DNA of 64,000 nucleotides from Rotaria socialis (taxonomy: Eukaryota; Rotifera; Eurotatoria; Philodinida; Philodinidae), in NCBI GenBank assembly GCA_905331475.1, contig CAJNYU010003377.1:147248-211247 (forward strand), in the 5' to 3' direction. The notes beneath the pieces were generated by a model. The model was not told the DNA's origin and did not search any database. It saw only the letters and a program-made list of their open reading frames with translations. The position numbers and the translations under genes were made by a program. Of the stretch, positions 23,921-37,109 are shown in pieces; positions within the stretch are counted from its first letter, which is position 1, and every line of letters begins with the position of its first letter.

Positions 23921-24304
23921 TTATTTAGCACTTGTATATTTGGTAACAGCTTTTGTACCTTCAGATACAGCGTGTTTGGCAAGTTCACCTGGTAATAAAA
24001 GTCGAACTGCTGTTTGAATTTCGCGACTGCTGATTGTTGATCGTTTATTGTAATGAGATAAACGGCTTGATTCAGCGGCGATACGTTCAAAAATGTCGTT
24101 AACGAATGAGTTCATAATTGACATAGCTTTCGATGAAATACCAGTGTCTGGATGAACTTGTTTGAGTACTTTGTAGATATAAATTGAATAAGTTTCTTTT
24201 CGTTTACGTTTGACTTTCTTGTCGGTGTTTTTGGCACCAGCTGAACCTTTTGTTGTTTTGGTTACAGCTTTTTTTGAACCTTTCGATGGAGTTTTAGGAG
24301 GCAT
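23921..24304 (-). CDS. Histone H2B
   Basis: Intronless, 127 aa. A Lys/Thr/Ser-rich tail (about residues 1-36) leads into the H2B fold: [57 protein letters not shown] and the terminal [18 protein letters not shown], which holds the usual ubiquitylation-site lysine. It partners H2A in the nucleosome. It is transcribed divergently from H2A over a 234-bp shared promoter, the usual animal arrangement, and ends in a histone 3' stem-loop. The tail is more divergent than the globular region. Confidence 0.97.
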   Translation of the reverse strand: MPPKTPSKGSKKAVTKTTKGSAGAKNTDKKVKRKRKETYSIYIYKVLKQVHPDTGISSKAMSIMNSFVNDIFERIAAESSRLSHYNKRSTISSREIQTAVRLLLPGELAKHAVSEGTKAVTKYTSAK

Positions 24305-24538
24305 GTTGAACTATATGAATGATATAGAGAGATACGATTTTTCGTTTCTTCCGCATATTTATATTCATAGACAAATCTCTGTCGTTTGTTTGCAAAAGAA
24401 CCAATCACTAGTGTTACAATTTGATTGGTTAGAAAAGTTGTTCATTACGCGAGCATATATATAGTTAAGTTAAGCATAGTTTCACTTATATCATATTCGA
24501 TAACTTACACTTTTCGTCAAGTAAATAAACTAAACACA
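24305..24538. promoter_or_regulatory. Divergent H2B/H2A promoter
   Basis: A TATA-like box faces each gene: TATATATA at 24456-24463 for H2A (+), and TATAAATA read on - at 24356-24363 for H2B. Between them a CCAAT (24401-24405) and an inverted ATTGG (24424-24428) form a near-symmetric pair. Assignment is by motif and position only. Confidence 0.65.
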
Positions 24539-25082
<544 letters not shown>

Positions 25083-25131
25083 ATATGCTTGACCTATTTG
25101 AATAACATCAAGAAATATTTAAAAACCCAAC

Positions 25132-25147
25132 AGCCCTCTTTAGGGCT
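25132..25147 (+). promoter_or_regulatory. Histone H2A mRNA 3' stem-loop
   Basis: AGCCCT-CTTT-AGGGCT follows AAAACCCAAC. It has the same stem as the H4 and H2B loops, so this intron-containing H2A keeps the replication-dependent 3'-end signal. Confidence 0.85.
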
Positions 25148-28100
25148 ACTATTCTCTAAATTCATAAATGTTGGAAAACGTACTACGAAGAATGAATAGC
25201 TGGTTTTTTAGATTGTGAATAAAATTTTAGAAAAGAAAACTTCTGAAATCTAATTCGAGTGATGAATTAAATGGGAAAAGCAACTAGTAATTGTTGTATT
25301 ACTCATATACAAGAAAACGAACCAATAGGAAAACATGAATACTTGAAAACGACGTTCTTACATAGATGACCATTCAAAGAAAAACATCGGGTCGTATTAA
25401 GAAAAAACCTGCTGCTTGATCTGTGCTCGAAGTGTATGATAGAAATTTTAATCATTCATATTCTCGTCAAGTTATTAAAATAAATTAAATTGTACGGCGA
25501 GCTTTTTTTATTAGAAAGAAAAGATTACTTTCATGATTTTCGTTGGATATCATAGGAAAACAATATAAAGAAAACGAAATGATTCACACTATGTATAAAC
25601 CAATCATAAGGAATCGTTCATCTATTCTTCTACGAACTCTCGAGAAATAACAAAGACAACGTTGAAAACGTGTTTGATACAACCGCTACATAGCTATTGT
25701 CTTTTCTTAATAACGTCATTTTAGAGATGACGGTATATTCTTATAAAAAGAAATTAAAATGATAGCATTTTTCGAAAGTGAATAAATGATTGCGATAATC
25801 GTTCTTTTTCACGAATCATACGAAACAATGTTATAAAGAAAACGCTAATCTTTCTGAGCGAATGCTAGGTCAATTCAAACTTCATTATTATTCTAGTGCC
25901 CTTTACTAATAATTAGTGCATGTAATTGTGAGTTTTAATTTATATTTTGCAATTAAATTCTCAAATACGTATATCATACGCTTAGCTTGAATTATTCTAG
26001 AACAATTTTTAATGTGAGTGGGTCTTGGGTGCTTCGATAAATTTTTCTTTTGCAACTTAAGATAATCATCGCATAAGCAAGTTAAAATAAAGATCTTCAT
26101 GACATAGAAAATAAAACTATCGAGGAAGTTTGTTATTGGGACAAATACTCTACAATCGACTTCAACTTCTTTTTTGAAATCATCTGAAAAAAGTATCTGA
26201 ACGAAAATTTTAAAACTTTATAAATTCAGCACAGCCTATGTTTTACGTAAGATTATGATAAATTTCATTTTCTATAAGATCGCTGTCTTTCTTCAAAGTA
26301 TATAATTTAAATTTGTCAAAAATTTTCACTCAATAACACATACTAGAAATGAAAATATCATTTAGTTTACAGATTTTGCCTTCAGATATGTCACGTAATG
26401 TTAATCTATTGAAAGCATTCAATATGCAGTTGAGCATCCAAATAAATTATTATTCAAAATACAATTTTACTACTTGGTTCTCTCGAAGAAATAAACATAT
26501 ATTCCATTTCGACATATTTCCTTTGACTGACTTTTTAGCCGTTTGAACAAACTTGCATAATTATTTTAATGTAAAGTCTTATTTATCTTATCGGTAAGGA
26601 CCATTTTAAGAAAGCTACATAATTACTTGTCTAATGGCTAATTTAGTCTCAGTATTTTGCCTCATTATGTTGTTGCAATTCTTACCTTTTAAATCATTAA
26701 AAAGTTCGAATCTCATCGATTACGATATTTGATTCTATCAGTAGAAATGCTGATATATTCATTTCATTAATCAAATGATTGTGCGACTAAAGGAATGATA
26801 TTTGATAGAAGCAAGTTTTGATTAAAATCTATTCTTGGCAGATCTGTAGGAGATTGCACCGATGTATTGCTCGATTGTGTTTTCTGTCAGACAAGATTAA
26901 AAAATAGAGAAGCGCAAGACTACACATCCGTGTTCGAGACTGAACAAATTTTAGAAAATGGCAAATATTTTCATAGTTTTTGAAAGGGGTAATTACGAAA
27001 ATAAAGTGTACTGCAAGATTCTTTTGAAATGGAATTGCATTTGGCAAATATACTTTTTTTGTTCTTTTTTTAATGCTCATTTTAGCATATTGCGACGGTT
27101 AACATACTTCATCATAGACAGACATTAACAATAGGCTGCAATTCAAAAATAAAAATAGGTGCTACTCAAGTCTTCCATTAAATATTTAAGCAACTCAACA
27201 ATTTCTTATTTTATTCCAATCTATTAAGCATTGTATTTTCCGCTATTAGTTTACTAGAATTTCACTTAACTACCAGAATTAAGAATAGTGCTTGCGTTGT
27301 ACTAGAAGTAGTTTCTCAATATTAGAACAATTATAGGTTGCAATAAGTTGAATAAAACAATCCGGTTGGCGGCTTGAGATTTATTTCAAATAGGATATGT
27401 CGTATAATAGAAATTCATGTTTTCTTAAATATGATATAGATGTGGTTTATAACTTCGAGACATACAATGATCATTTACGAAATTTTTTTTCGAGGTATTT
27501 TAATCGCCTTTATTCAAAATTGCAACGTGAAAATATTTTAAATTCAATAAAAATTTTCATATAAAATTGCTAATCTTATAAATAGTAGAAAATAAAAAGT
27601 TTGCACTTTCCAAGGACGGGTAAAAGAGGTATGAAATGAATTGTGCATCACAATACCAATGAATAACGTTGTGGGAATGTAAATGTGTGCTCATGTTAAA
27701 TTTTGATATTCAATAAAAATATGCACGCATACAATCGAATACCAAAATAACTAACTTGAAGAATTTCTTAATTATATATATATATATATATATTTTTTTT
27801 TTTATTAGCATCTAAAAATATAAATTTCACGTTACTATAATACGATCACTCGGGTACTAGTTGATTTAAAGTACATTTTAATAGTTATACAATATTCCGT
27901 GGGTGAATACGATAGTAATTAACTAAAGAAACGGTCATTACGTTTAAAATTTAAAAGTGCTCAACGCAATATCACACCCTTTTTTGCCGTAAAAAGAGTT
28001 CTACTCTCTTAGCCAGCATTGAAACTTTATTCCACTCTATTTTCTTAACAGCAAACGTTAAGTAGGCGATGTTCTTGTTGGCCATTACTATGAGCTATCT

Positions 28101-28164
28101 CCGGCGTTATCTTAAATCCATCGTAATCCTATAAACAACATCTTACAGAGACTATAAATATATA
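25148..28164. other. Gene-poor region
   Basis: About 3 kb of AT-rich DNA between H2A and a pogo-like element. A TA microsatellite sits at 27773-27793 followed by a T run. Open frames are short, mutually overlapping and family-less. No tRNA or other RNA gene recognised. Confidence 0.4.
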
Positions 28165-28767
28165 CAGTGAAACCTCTCTAAGATGAACACTAACGGGGCT
28201 GTTCAAAACGTGTTCATTAAAGAAGGTGTCACGTTGAATGAAGTTTATATATGCATGCAGTACATGGTTAGTATATACGAATGATAAATATACATCTTTT
28301 ATATTAATATCTATTACGGCCAGTGCCAAATAAAAAAAATTGTTTTTACCAGATAAGGCTAGCGTGTGTTTGGTCGCATTTTACAATTGAAAGAAAAACG
28401 TGTGTTGTTCTCTCGCACAGACTCGATTAACTCATCGCGGACTATTCATTTTCATTGTTTTGTTTCAGTCATACGTACGACAAAGCTTGTTATGACGAAT
28501 CAACCGTCCAAATTTGATTTATCATTGCTTTCTTATGTGCAATCTATTTTTGCGTCTACTTATTTCATACACGAAAGCGTAATTGGTCAGTGTATGTTCA
28601 CTATAGAGAGGTATTTTGCTACAGAAATGACTGAAAAAAAGTGTTCCATGTTCAGAGTTGGGAGATGTTCATCTTGCGGAGGTCTATTTACAGCGAAAAA
28701 TCGATCGGGGGGTTTCGAAAGATCTGTTCAAATGGGAGGTGTTCATTAATTAATAGAAGTTTCACTG
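28165..28767. mobile_element. pogo/Tc1-like non-autonomous element
   Basis: A 603-bp segment flanked by TA dinucleotides (28163-28164 and 28768-28769). The termini are inverted: CAGTGAAACCTCT at the left, and the right end read in reverse complement starts CAGTGAAACTTCT. Both ends also carry GAACAC/GTTCATTA words just inside. CAGTGAAACCTC-like ends with a TA target fit the pogo branch of Tc1/mariner. An open frame inside (about 28366-28749) does not resemble a transposase, so it is probably a deletion derivative or MITE. Confidence 0.7.
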
Positions 28768-28817
28768 TATTATAACGTCATTGCACAGAAAACTGGCGCT
28801 TTTCTTGAATCAGTAAA

Positions 28818-29600
28818 ATGACAGTTAACAATACTGAACACGGCGTTGTGTTTGGGCAAGTATCAAAATCAATTGTTAGTGATCTTAATCTAGACACAGA
28901 AAGGTTTATTTTTTATTTTGGGCCTTATTGGATTCATTGGAAATAGTTTTACCTATCTTCAAGCGGCATTTCGTTCAAACAGTTGTTGTATCTATTCACT
29001 CTGTGGTTCTATTACCGACATAATGAATCTTAGTATTAATTTATTTTCAATTTATCTTAGATTTAAATATCAAATATATATTCCATGGCATATTTCACGC
29101 GCTACATGCAAACTCAATGTTTTTCTGCTTGCATTCATTCCTCATTTATCAATAAGTTTTTTGTTTATGGCTATTATTGATCGCTTTGCTTGTACATGTA
29201 AATTTGCATCGCGGATACTTAAAATCAATGAACTTAAAATGGTACCGTGAATGATCATAACAGCAATCATATGAAGTTGTCTTGCCACGAGTTTCCCACT
29301 TATAATGTACGATCTTATATATGGACAGTAATAATGTTGATATTTGTTTTGTTGACTTACCGAAATGTGCGTCAGAATCATCGACGAGTTGTAAGTATTT
29401 TAAACTGAAAGGTTTTTGCTCCGTATTAGACAAAATAATATTTTCTAGGGCGGGAACCACAGGAACAGGGAGCACGAGGAAATTTGCATATCAGTTCATT
29501 GTAATGATTTGTTGTTAAGTGTTAGCCACCGGCTTTTTTCAATACAATGGATTATTATGTACATGTATTCTTCATTTGCTGATCTTACTACGTACAGTGT
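28818..29600 (+). pseudogene. Rhodopsin-like GPCR pseudogene
   Basis: The ATG at 28818 opens a plausible extracellular N-terminus (NNTEHGVVFGQV). Frame is lost near 28915, and the first helices continue in another frame (GLIGFIGNSFTYLQAAFR, CCIYSLCGSITDIMNLSI). A TM3-like segment ends near IDRFACTC, the position of the DRY box. Two in-frame TGA codons at 29248-29250 and 29272-29274 lie where this family usually has Trp. Later pieces such as VLLTYRNVRQNHRRVV (near 29345) match a TM5/loop region, but spacing is broken. This family of 7TM receptors is, from memory, large in bdelloids. Ligand unknown; the copy is clearly non-functional. Confidence 0.6.
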
Positions 29601-29947
29601 CTAGCAAGCGACAATCATTTTTTTTTGTATTTTTTCTGGCGAATAATTGCTATGATCTGAACAATGTTAAAGTCATTTTATCTTTCATTGATCACATCTA
29701 ATTTATTTTGCAAAACACTTATAAAAGGGTTTTGGTCTATTACCTCGATCGATACGTTCAAGATTTCAAGCAATATAAACACCCGTTTCGGTGGCTACTG
29801 TCACTAGAATAAGGCAACGTGAAGAAACAATGAAAACTATTTTGTATGTTGTCATTAAGTGTTGTTCGTTTATATGAGTCTCTGTTCGAACATGTCTGAT
29901 TGTCTTTAGGATTTCAAATAAAGGTTTATTTCTGTTCTTCATTGGCA
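29601..29947. other. Spacer between GPCR remnant and hAT-like element
   Basis: About 350 bp. It may include more eroded receptor sequence, but I cannot support any frame. Confidence 0.3.
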
Positions 29948-30893
29948 GTTAAGATCAGGGATATCACCTCTTCCGCTTTTTCACATAAAAAAACCATCTT
30001 TATGTAATTGAAAACTTTGGCACACAAGATCCTAGATAACGTCCTGTTAGACGAAAATTTCTTAGAAAATAGTTTTTCAACGTATAATTTTATCAAATTC
30101 TTGAAAAATTTTCGCTTCGCATAATAGATTTTCCAGTAATTTTTTCTATTAAAACGCATTTCCGCTTCATTTTGGCTTCCAATATGGAATAGATTCATCT
30201 TGATTTCAAACGCTATTGAATAAAAGAAAATTTCTTTCGAGTTCTTATTCATTTGTTAACATAATAGATGAAAGCATAGCCATATTCGACGGCTGAATGG
30301 AAATAATAACATTTTCCTCTTAGTTTTGTGAAAAGCGAGCTTTACTTTTTGGATTGTATGTTTTTCAGGTCAATGTTTTAATTTGTGTGCCAAAAAGGAG
30401 CCATCTTCGCGGCTATATCGTTGAAAGGAATATATATTTTTTGTTGCATTACTCCGGAAAATGGGTTTCAGTTTTTTCGACTGCATGCTTTTCGCATAAA
30501 CTTTTAAAGTGCTGCGTCAAAAAAGAGCCGCCTTCGGTGGTATATTCTCTGTGAAAAATAATGAACTGATAGTCACCATACGATCACTTCACCATCACAA
30601 AACGAACATTTTCACTGCATGGCTCTTTTCGAAAAGATGCGTAGGAAAAGAATTGAGAGAGAAGAGACATTTATTTTTGGACCGAATATCGTGTATCTCT
30701 TCTTCTTGGGTTTTTAGGTCAGGTACACCCTGATATTTTTTGTGAGTTGTCTATTATGTTGTGGAACGGCGAATAAAGCAGTACTATGAACAGTAAAACA
30801 AGGTTACTTAAACTCTTAGAAATGTGGCAGGTCACCAAAAAGCAGCTTTTTCCCGCTTTTCTGATCTGACAAGGTGGCAACCCTGGTTAAGAT
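29948..30893. mobile_element. 930-bp hAT-like non-autonomous element with 8-bp target duplication
   Basis: The element spans 29956-30885 between perfect 8-bp direct repeats GTTAAGAT (29948-29955, 30886-30893). The left end is CAGGGATATCACCT and the right end in reverse complement is CAGGGTTGCCACCT, 11 of 14 identical. The left subterminal CTCTTCCGCTTTTT is also inside the 50-bp element at 18839, so both belong to one family. Inside, two similar blocks (about 30375-30440 and 30505-30557, sharing CAAAAA-GAGCC and TTCG-GG-TAT words) suggest internal duplication. No transposase frame. Confidence 0.82.
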
Positions 30894-33706
30894 ACAATCA
30901 ATTCTGAATGTCTTGAATTAAAATTTCAACATAAATATTCATTTAATGAGATCTATAAATAGACGAAAAGATAAAATTTATATTGAAATAAATACTTAAT
31001 AGTGAAGCATTTAGTTAATGTACGTAATAAAGTATCTCTCTAGAAAAAAAGCAATTATATCTCCAAGCTATTTGAAAAATTCATCGTAGCCGTTAGTAAA
31101 TTACAATTCTGGCAATTATAAAACTATTTTTATCATCGGAAAAAGGTACCCCCTGTTGTCAGTATTTTTTAATTCTGAGATCATGCAGGATAATGAAACG
31201 ACAAAAGTATCAACAGAATCTTCAACCATTTTTCTATCATAGAAATAGGATTATCATCATTATAAGTCACAGTACTGACAAAGAAAAATATCAAAAGTTT
31301 GTTCCTAGGATTTTAAAAATATTCAATAATAATCGTAACTCGCAACGTCACTGAGTACTTTACAACAGTAACACATATGTTTGTAATTTTACTCTCGAAA
31401 ATTAGACAAAAAAAACATAATCTAATTATGCCATGAACAATCGTGGAACTGAATATCTCTTTATTAACATTCCTTTGAGAGATGTTACGAAGAATTTCCT
31501 GTTCTGAAAGCATATTTTATTTTTTGAATAATTTTCTAAGCGATTTTTACCACAGAGTAAACAAGATTGCCCTCGTTACTTTGATAATTGGCTTAGACTG
31601 AAAACGATTCATTGAATTATCTTTTATCTTGTTTAATAATTTCAAACTTCGGTGAATCGAGCCTGTTCATACACTAGATAATATTCGAAAAGGTGTTCAA
31701 ATCATTTTTCATTTAATTAATACACAAATTAGTGAATATCTTTGTTCACAACAATTGAACTCATTTATGAATGTTTACTTCGAATCGAGATAAGAGACGG
31801 CCAATATGAAACCAACTGATGCGTGGGCCAAAAATAAATCATGCCGAGAAGATGTTCTTTTAGATACGAAAAGGGTTTAAAAAAGCGCTTCATGATCAAA
31901 TATACACGAATGCAGTGTCATGTTGACGTAAAAGAGTGTAAAAGAAAGAAAAAAAAACAAATGATGGAAATAAAATCAACGCTAGACGTAATATCATTGT
32001 GTTGAGGTCCTATGGATTCTAGTATGCCGAGTTGTCGGCACTTTGATTCCAATGTTTGAGCATCCAATTTCTCAGTCTATGTTCTCATTTAGAAGAAACT
32101 GTTGCAAAATTTCTTCTTACAAAAGCCAAACAAATGTTCGACACAGCATTTCAATTAGTTCAATACATGATCAAGATTACTGTCGTCAATGCGTGCGATG
32201 CTAATGGTGTTTGTACACTATTTTTCATGTACTCGCTGACTGTACTATTACATCCGTAGTCCTTATTCGAAGTTTTAAAGTCAGAAGCGGGACGTGAGTT
32301 GTTTTTTGAAATGCTCGTGTGATGACAACCACGATGTCAAAAATAATTAAGCTAGGCGAGTCGTACATGATTGTATTTAGAAAAAAAGCGAATCATATAT
32401 ACACAACAAGTGCATGAATAACACGTACCGAAAAAACAAATATGTAGCAAGTGATTTGTCACATTGATAGCTAGAAAAGTACAAACATCTTTGATTTGTT
32501 GGTTTCTATTTTCTCCCAAATGGGAAAAACTGCGATAAGACAATAATGCAGTTTTGAAAAATAGGATTTCACTCCGTTCGGTCGTTTTTTTTCTGCGATC
32601 TTCAAATCATCTTATTTAGAATCATCCAATTATAATTGAAAGTGATCAGTTTTTCATCTTATCCGTATTTATAAAATAATTATGTTCTGTTGTACAGTGA
32701 AAATGGTGCGTTTTCATATGAACAACTATGTACAATACATACGCATCTTAAATGATGAATATGTCAATGAAAAGAAAAAAACAACCTGCTAAAATTCAAC
32801 AGAAAGTATTGTTAACAAATAATGTCAAGGTCAAATTTGTTGAAAGATTCAAAACCAAAGCCATATGTTCAAAAATAAACGAACACAACCGAATCGAATC
32901 GACGACTAAATTTATGGAAATCTTGAAGAAAATTAATAGCATGTGAAGCATTGAAAATTGTACTGTTAGCAATTTAAAATTCATTTTTTCTACCATAGGT
33001 TAACTAAAACAAGAAACGAAATTTTCATTTTAATTCATTTTTTAGGCAACAACTTTTCAAGTAAAACTACGAACTGCCAATTAGATAAAGTGAAAAACAA
33101 AAACTCTGCCTGAAATTTCTTATCTAAGATTATCAAGTAAAATATAATGAAAAAAGAACTAAAAACGAATAATATCAACGCTATAGGTATTTGCGTTGTA
33201 ATAAAAAAAGAAAAAAAAAAGTACGCAATGCAACAGAACGAGAAAAAAGTGTTCGATTCGCCGAAAAATGCACAAGAGAAACCCAAAAAATAACTAACAT
33301 CAATGACATAGAAAAAAAAGCGGTTGACTGACAGACAAAATACGTTCTAAGATATGCTCATGATTAAACAAGGCCAATAATCCATGGCGGCAGGGCTATT
33401 CGTTACTGTTTTATCTATCGTATCTTGTTATTCAGGGCAAAAAATTAATTTATCATAATTTAAGTTTGTAGCCTTGGATGTCAAATAGAATAGAAACATG
33501 ATTAACCGTTACTTTATCGCTCATGCAATCATCATAGTGAATCTAGCATATACACTACTTAGTATAAAGTACCTACAATATATATATATATATATATTCG
33601 TCGTTCTTATCATGAATTTTTTCTATTTACCTTTGATTACTTTGAAATTACCAAAATACGATTAATGATTAGTTTTTCATTGAAAATTTAGCGTTCTGCT
33701 TTTTAA
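30894..33706. other. Gene-poor region between two transposons
   Basis: About 2.8 kb. A 64-codon ATG frame at 32752 is Lys-rich but unsupported. A TA microsatellite is at 33578-33598. Nothing else recognised. Confidence 0.4.
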
Positions 33707-34721
33707 CCCTTTACCCCCTTGAGGTCACTGGAGTTACCATTTGTAGAACGACTGCGAAACAAAAAGCAATCGTAGAAATAAAACTTTTCTACTTATATTC
33801 TGTGATGAACTCTATGAACTACCGTTTGCAAAAAAAAATATTTTGTTTAGTTACTGTATGCCCGAAAAAGATAGGTCCTAAAATTCAAGAATTTGAAAAA
33901 ATCACGAAAACGTTTTCTTTTCGGAAAAATGGTTTTCTATCAGCAGACGAAATACATGTCGGAAAGTTCTTGTGTGGTACATAATGATGATGATGCCCAC
34001 TACTGATATCACTCCCTTTCAAAAGTTGCACAAAAGCTAAGCAAATAAAAGATAGTAAGAAGAAAAATGGTCATTTGAATGACCATTGGGGGGAGACGCC
34101 CTAAAAGTTGTTTTTTAAATACATGTTTTTTCAGTTAGCTACGCTCAGGGTTGGTGTTTTTATGAGTGCAAGAGTGAAGATGACGTTTCTTTTGAAATAC
34201 AAGCGTGCTGTGCTGCTATTAAACGTGAACGATAAAGTCTATGGTATAACATTTTCTGATATCTTTCGGATATTTGTTTTTCTCTAAATAGACTTGTACT
34301 GAATGCAATATTCATTGATGCTTACATTCTAAGCATAATTGTTTTATCTCTCATCATACTAAAAATTCAATGTAAACGTGTTAAAAGCTTTTCTGTTAAG
34401 CTAGCTATTCAAATAACACATTCTTTTTCTGAAATAGTCATTAAAAATAAATTTGAATTTAAATATAATTTCCCCTTACCTTTTCATATTTTTTACTTCA
34501 AATTATTCAATAAAAAAATAAAAAATTTTGCTTCTAAAAAATAAAAAATTTATGTGGTTTCCCCCCAATGGTCACTGGAGTGACCAATGCTTACTTGACA
34601 AGGGACTAGATATTTCTTTGATTTGTACATACCATATGCATACTTGAACAGCAAGTGTTTAATTTAAATAATTAGTTTATTGGCACCTCATCTGGAATTG
34701 CTATGGGGGGTAAAGAGTTAA
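33703..34721. mobile_element. piggyBac-like non-autonomous element
   Basis: A 1011-bp element (33707-34717) flanked on both sides by TTAA, the piggyBac target. The left end starts CCCTTTACCCCC and the right end in reverse complement starts CTCTTTACCCCC. Subterminal palindromic words recur: GGTCACTGGAGTTACC near 33724, GGTCATTTGAATGACC near 34068, and GGTCACTGGAGTGACC near 34572. These adjoin runs of G or C (ggggggagac, ccccccaatgg). No transposase frame is visible, so it needs an autonomous relative. Confidence 0.75.
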
Positions 34722-35261
34722 TCAAAAGTGAATAAATAATGTTCCAAATTTTTTTGTAATTACAATAAAAAGGATTGTCCCATAATAAAGAAATACCGTT
34801 GATAATGCTTCACTTGAATTCGATCGCCCTATTCTGGGGTCATCTCTGACCCACGCGCTTATTCTCAGGAATAAAAATGAATATAAATTATTTAACGTTT
34901 CTCTAAACATACGTATATTTGTAGTCACTATCAAACGTAGGTCGGCAAGCAATCAATTTTACGATGTTTGAACTTCACTTCGAGTATTTCTTACGTTTTT
35001 TAGGGCTATAACAAAAAAGCCGCCTATCTTTATTCCTCATTTTTCAATTAGACTTCGCGGAAGATCAGTTAAATTAAAAGAAAACGTTTTTCATCTCGGA
35101 GATAATGAATTTATACATTATTATATCTCATAAATACGAATGGAAAAAATATTTTATTGGCGTTTCTTTTCGTACTAAAATTACTACGATGTTTTTTTAA
35201 ATTCAATATTACGGTTAGAAAAAAAATGCGCAACTTTTATTCTTCTTGATTAACTTCTCTT
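34722..35261. other. 5' flank of the membrane-protein gene
   Basis: About 540 bp, AT-rich. It presumably holds the promoter of the gene at 35262. Nothing specific seen. Confidence 0.35.
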
Positions 35262-37109
35262 ATGTCTTATATAATTTCTATTTGTTATCTTCTTGGGTTA
35301 GTTATTTTTATCTGTATTCTTCCTATTTATCTTACTATTGAAAGTCAAATAAAAATTGTTTTTATGAATGGTTTAAATGTAGTCCGTTGCTCAGATAATC
35401 AAGTGCAAGTATATCAATTAGCAGATGTCGGCGAGCAAGTAATAAGTACTACCGTAACATGTGATAGGAGAGGTGAAATCTATCACAATCAGTACATTGG
35501 TTTTACTTGGAATGAACTCAAACTTATTTGTTCTTCGGATGACAGTGAAGTACACGAAGAACAAACTATTCAACGATCAATTCCTGGATATATTGAATTT
35601 ATTTCGCATGTCGAGGGCCAATTAGATCAATCAACAGAACCATACGTGTTAGAAATCAACCAGGAGGCGACAAACGTGATGGGGACTATAATATCAAGCG
35701 AACAAGCAGCAGATACGACCTACTTCAATGAAAATACTACACCAAAAGAAAGAAGAATTTATATATGGTTTCCAGATCATCCAATTATTTGTCGATTAAT
35801 ATTTACTAGTGATGAAGATTACCCATGTCCTTTAATGCATGCAAAAGTTTTAGATGATACCAATTATGCTTGTTATTATAATCCAGGTGCCGAAGAAAAA
35901 CCAACAATAGAACAAATGGAAGCTGAATTGAAACAAGTAGCCGAAGCAGATTCTGAACCAGACGATCCTGAGGCGTATGTGCTCGATCTACCAATACCAG
36001 TATGTATAGGAAATCAGCTTATCACTTTAAAGAGCCGCAAAATAGCATTTCTCTCTTTATTTTATCTTAAACATTCGAAGTCATTTTCAAAATTAATTAC
36101 TAAAAATGTCAATTAGTAACTTCTTGCATCTGTTTTTGTAGCAGCATCCTACTAATGACCTTGTATTTTTTCACAGTTTCATTATGAGGTTGTGACACAC
36201 CGGAATAGCTATTTTTCATAAAGAATATAAATATTGCCAATGCAATTACTCATGATTATTATCTTCATGATAAAATTATAATCTGAGTTATAGAAAACGA
36301 AAAACGAAAATAGTCAATCGACTGAAGTATTGCGTTCGTTGTAGCGAACTTTCTAGATTTGAATACCGATTTTATTCACAACAATATGTATTTCGCGAGA
36401 TGCATACATTAAACTAAACTTCCATTTTTCGACATCAACCAAATCTTCTAAAACCGATCTTAATTAAAATTGCTCTCCGTTTTAACTAGTGAGAAATTAA
36501 AAAAGTTACCAAGTATCAGAATGGATAGGCTTCCGATACAGAATTTAAAGTGCTAATGATATAATTATCTTTTAGGATAGCGCTTCAATCGATAATCCTG
36601 ATACTTCGGACACGTCTGATACATCTGATGCAACTAAACATTCTTATTCTTCTAAGAAGCCTGCTGCTTCCCATTCAGCTAAAAGCTCTACTACTAAAAA
36701 ACCAAAAAACCAAACGAAACCAATGTCATTTCACAGGAAACCTGCTCATATTAAATCACCTGCAGAAAAAGAAGGTTCCAATGTCATAAGAATTATTTTA
36801 TTAGTGCTTGGAATACTCTTACTGATCGGTCTCATTTGTGGAGTTATTTACTATGTAATTCGAAAATATCGCTGGAATAATTTACCACCATCAGCGAACA
36901 TTGAAAATGACGGCAAAAGTTCATATTCTGTTGATCCAAATCAAAGTCAGCAATCGTTAACTGTAACATCAGCCCACGAAACAAGCACAGAGTTATCTAT
37001 GAATGTACCGTTAAAACACAGACCGGCTGTTAAACTACGACCACCGGAAGGAAATATTCGTCAAAGTCAAAGAGTTGATACTCGCATGATTTATGACGAA
37101 GACATGTAG
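35262..37109 (+). CDS. Single-pass membrane protein, family not recognised
   Basis: Two exons, 35262-35999 and 36576-37109, joined in phase 0 (donor CCA/gtatgt, acceptor ttttag/GATAGC), encode 423 aa. A strongly hydrophobic N-terminus (ICYLLGLVIFICILPIYLTI) acts as signal sequence or anchor. An acidic ectodomain of about 220 residues with six or so Cys follows (VVRCSDNQVQVYQ, VTCDRRGEIYHNQ, PIICRLIFTSDEDYPCPL). A Ser/Thr/Lys-rich stalk with TSDTSDTSD precedes a second hydrophobic helix (IILLVLGILLLIGLICGVIY) and a cytoplasmic tail of about 85 aa. The layout suits a type I surface receptor or adhesion protein, but no domain is recognisable. The large intron (576 nt) is inferred. Confidence 0.6.

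Noticed and set aside
28366..28749. 127-codon frame inside the pogo-like element as a possible transposase
   Set aside because: No DDE/D motif, no CENP-B-like helix-turn-helix recognised; starts at a non-ATG codon.
32752..32946. 64-codon Lys-rich ATG frame
   Set aside because: No splice or family support; composition typical of AT-rich random frames.
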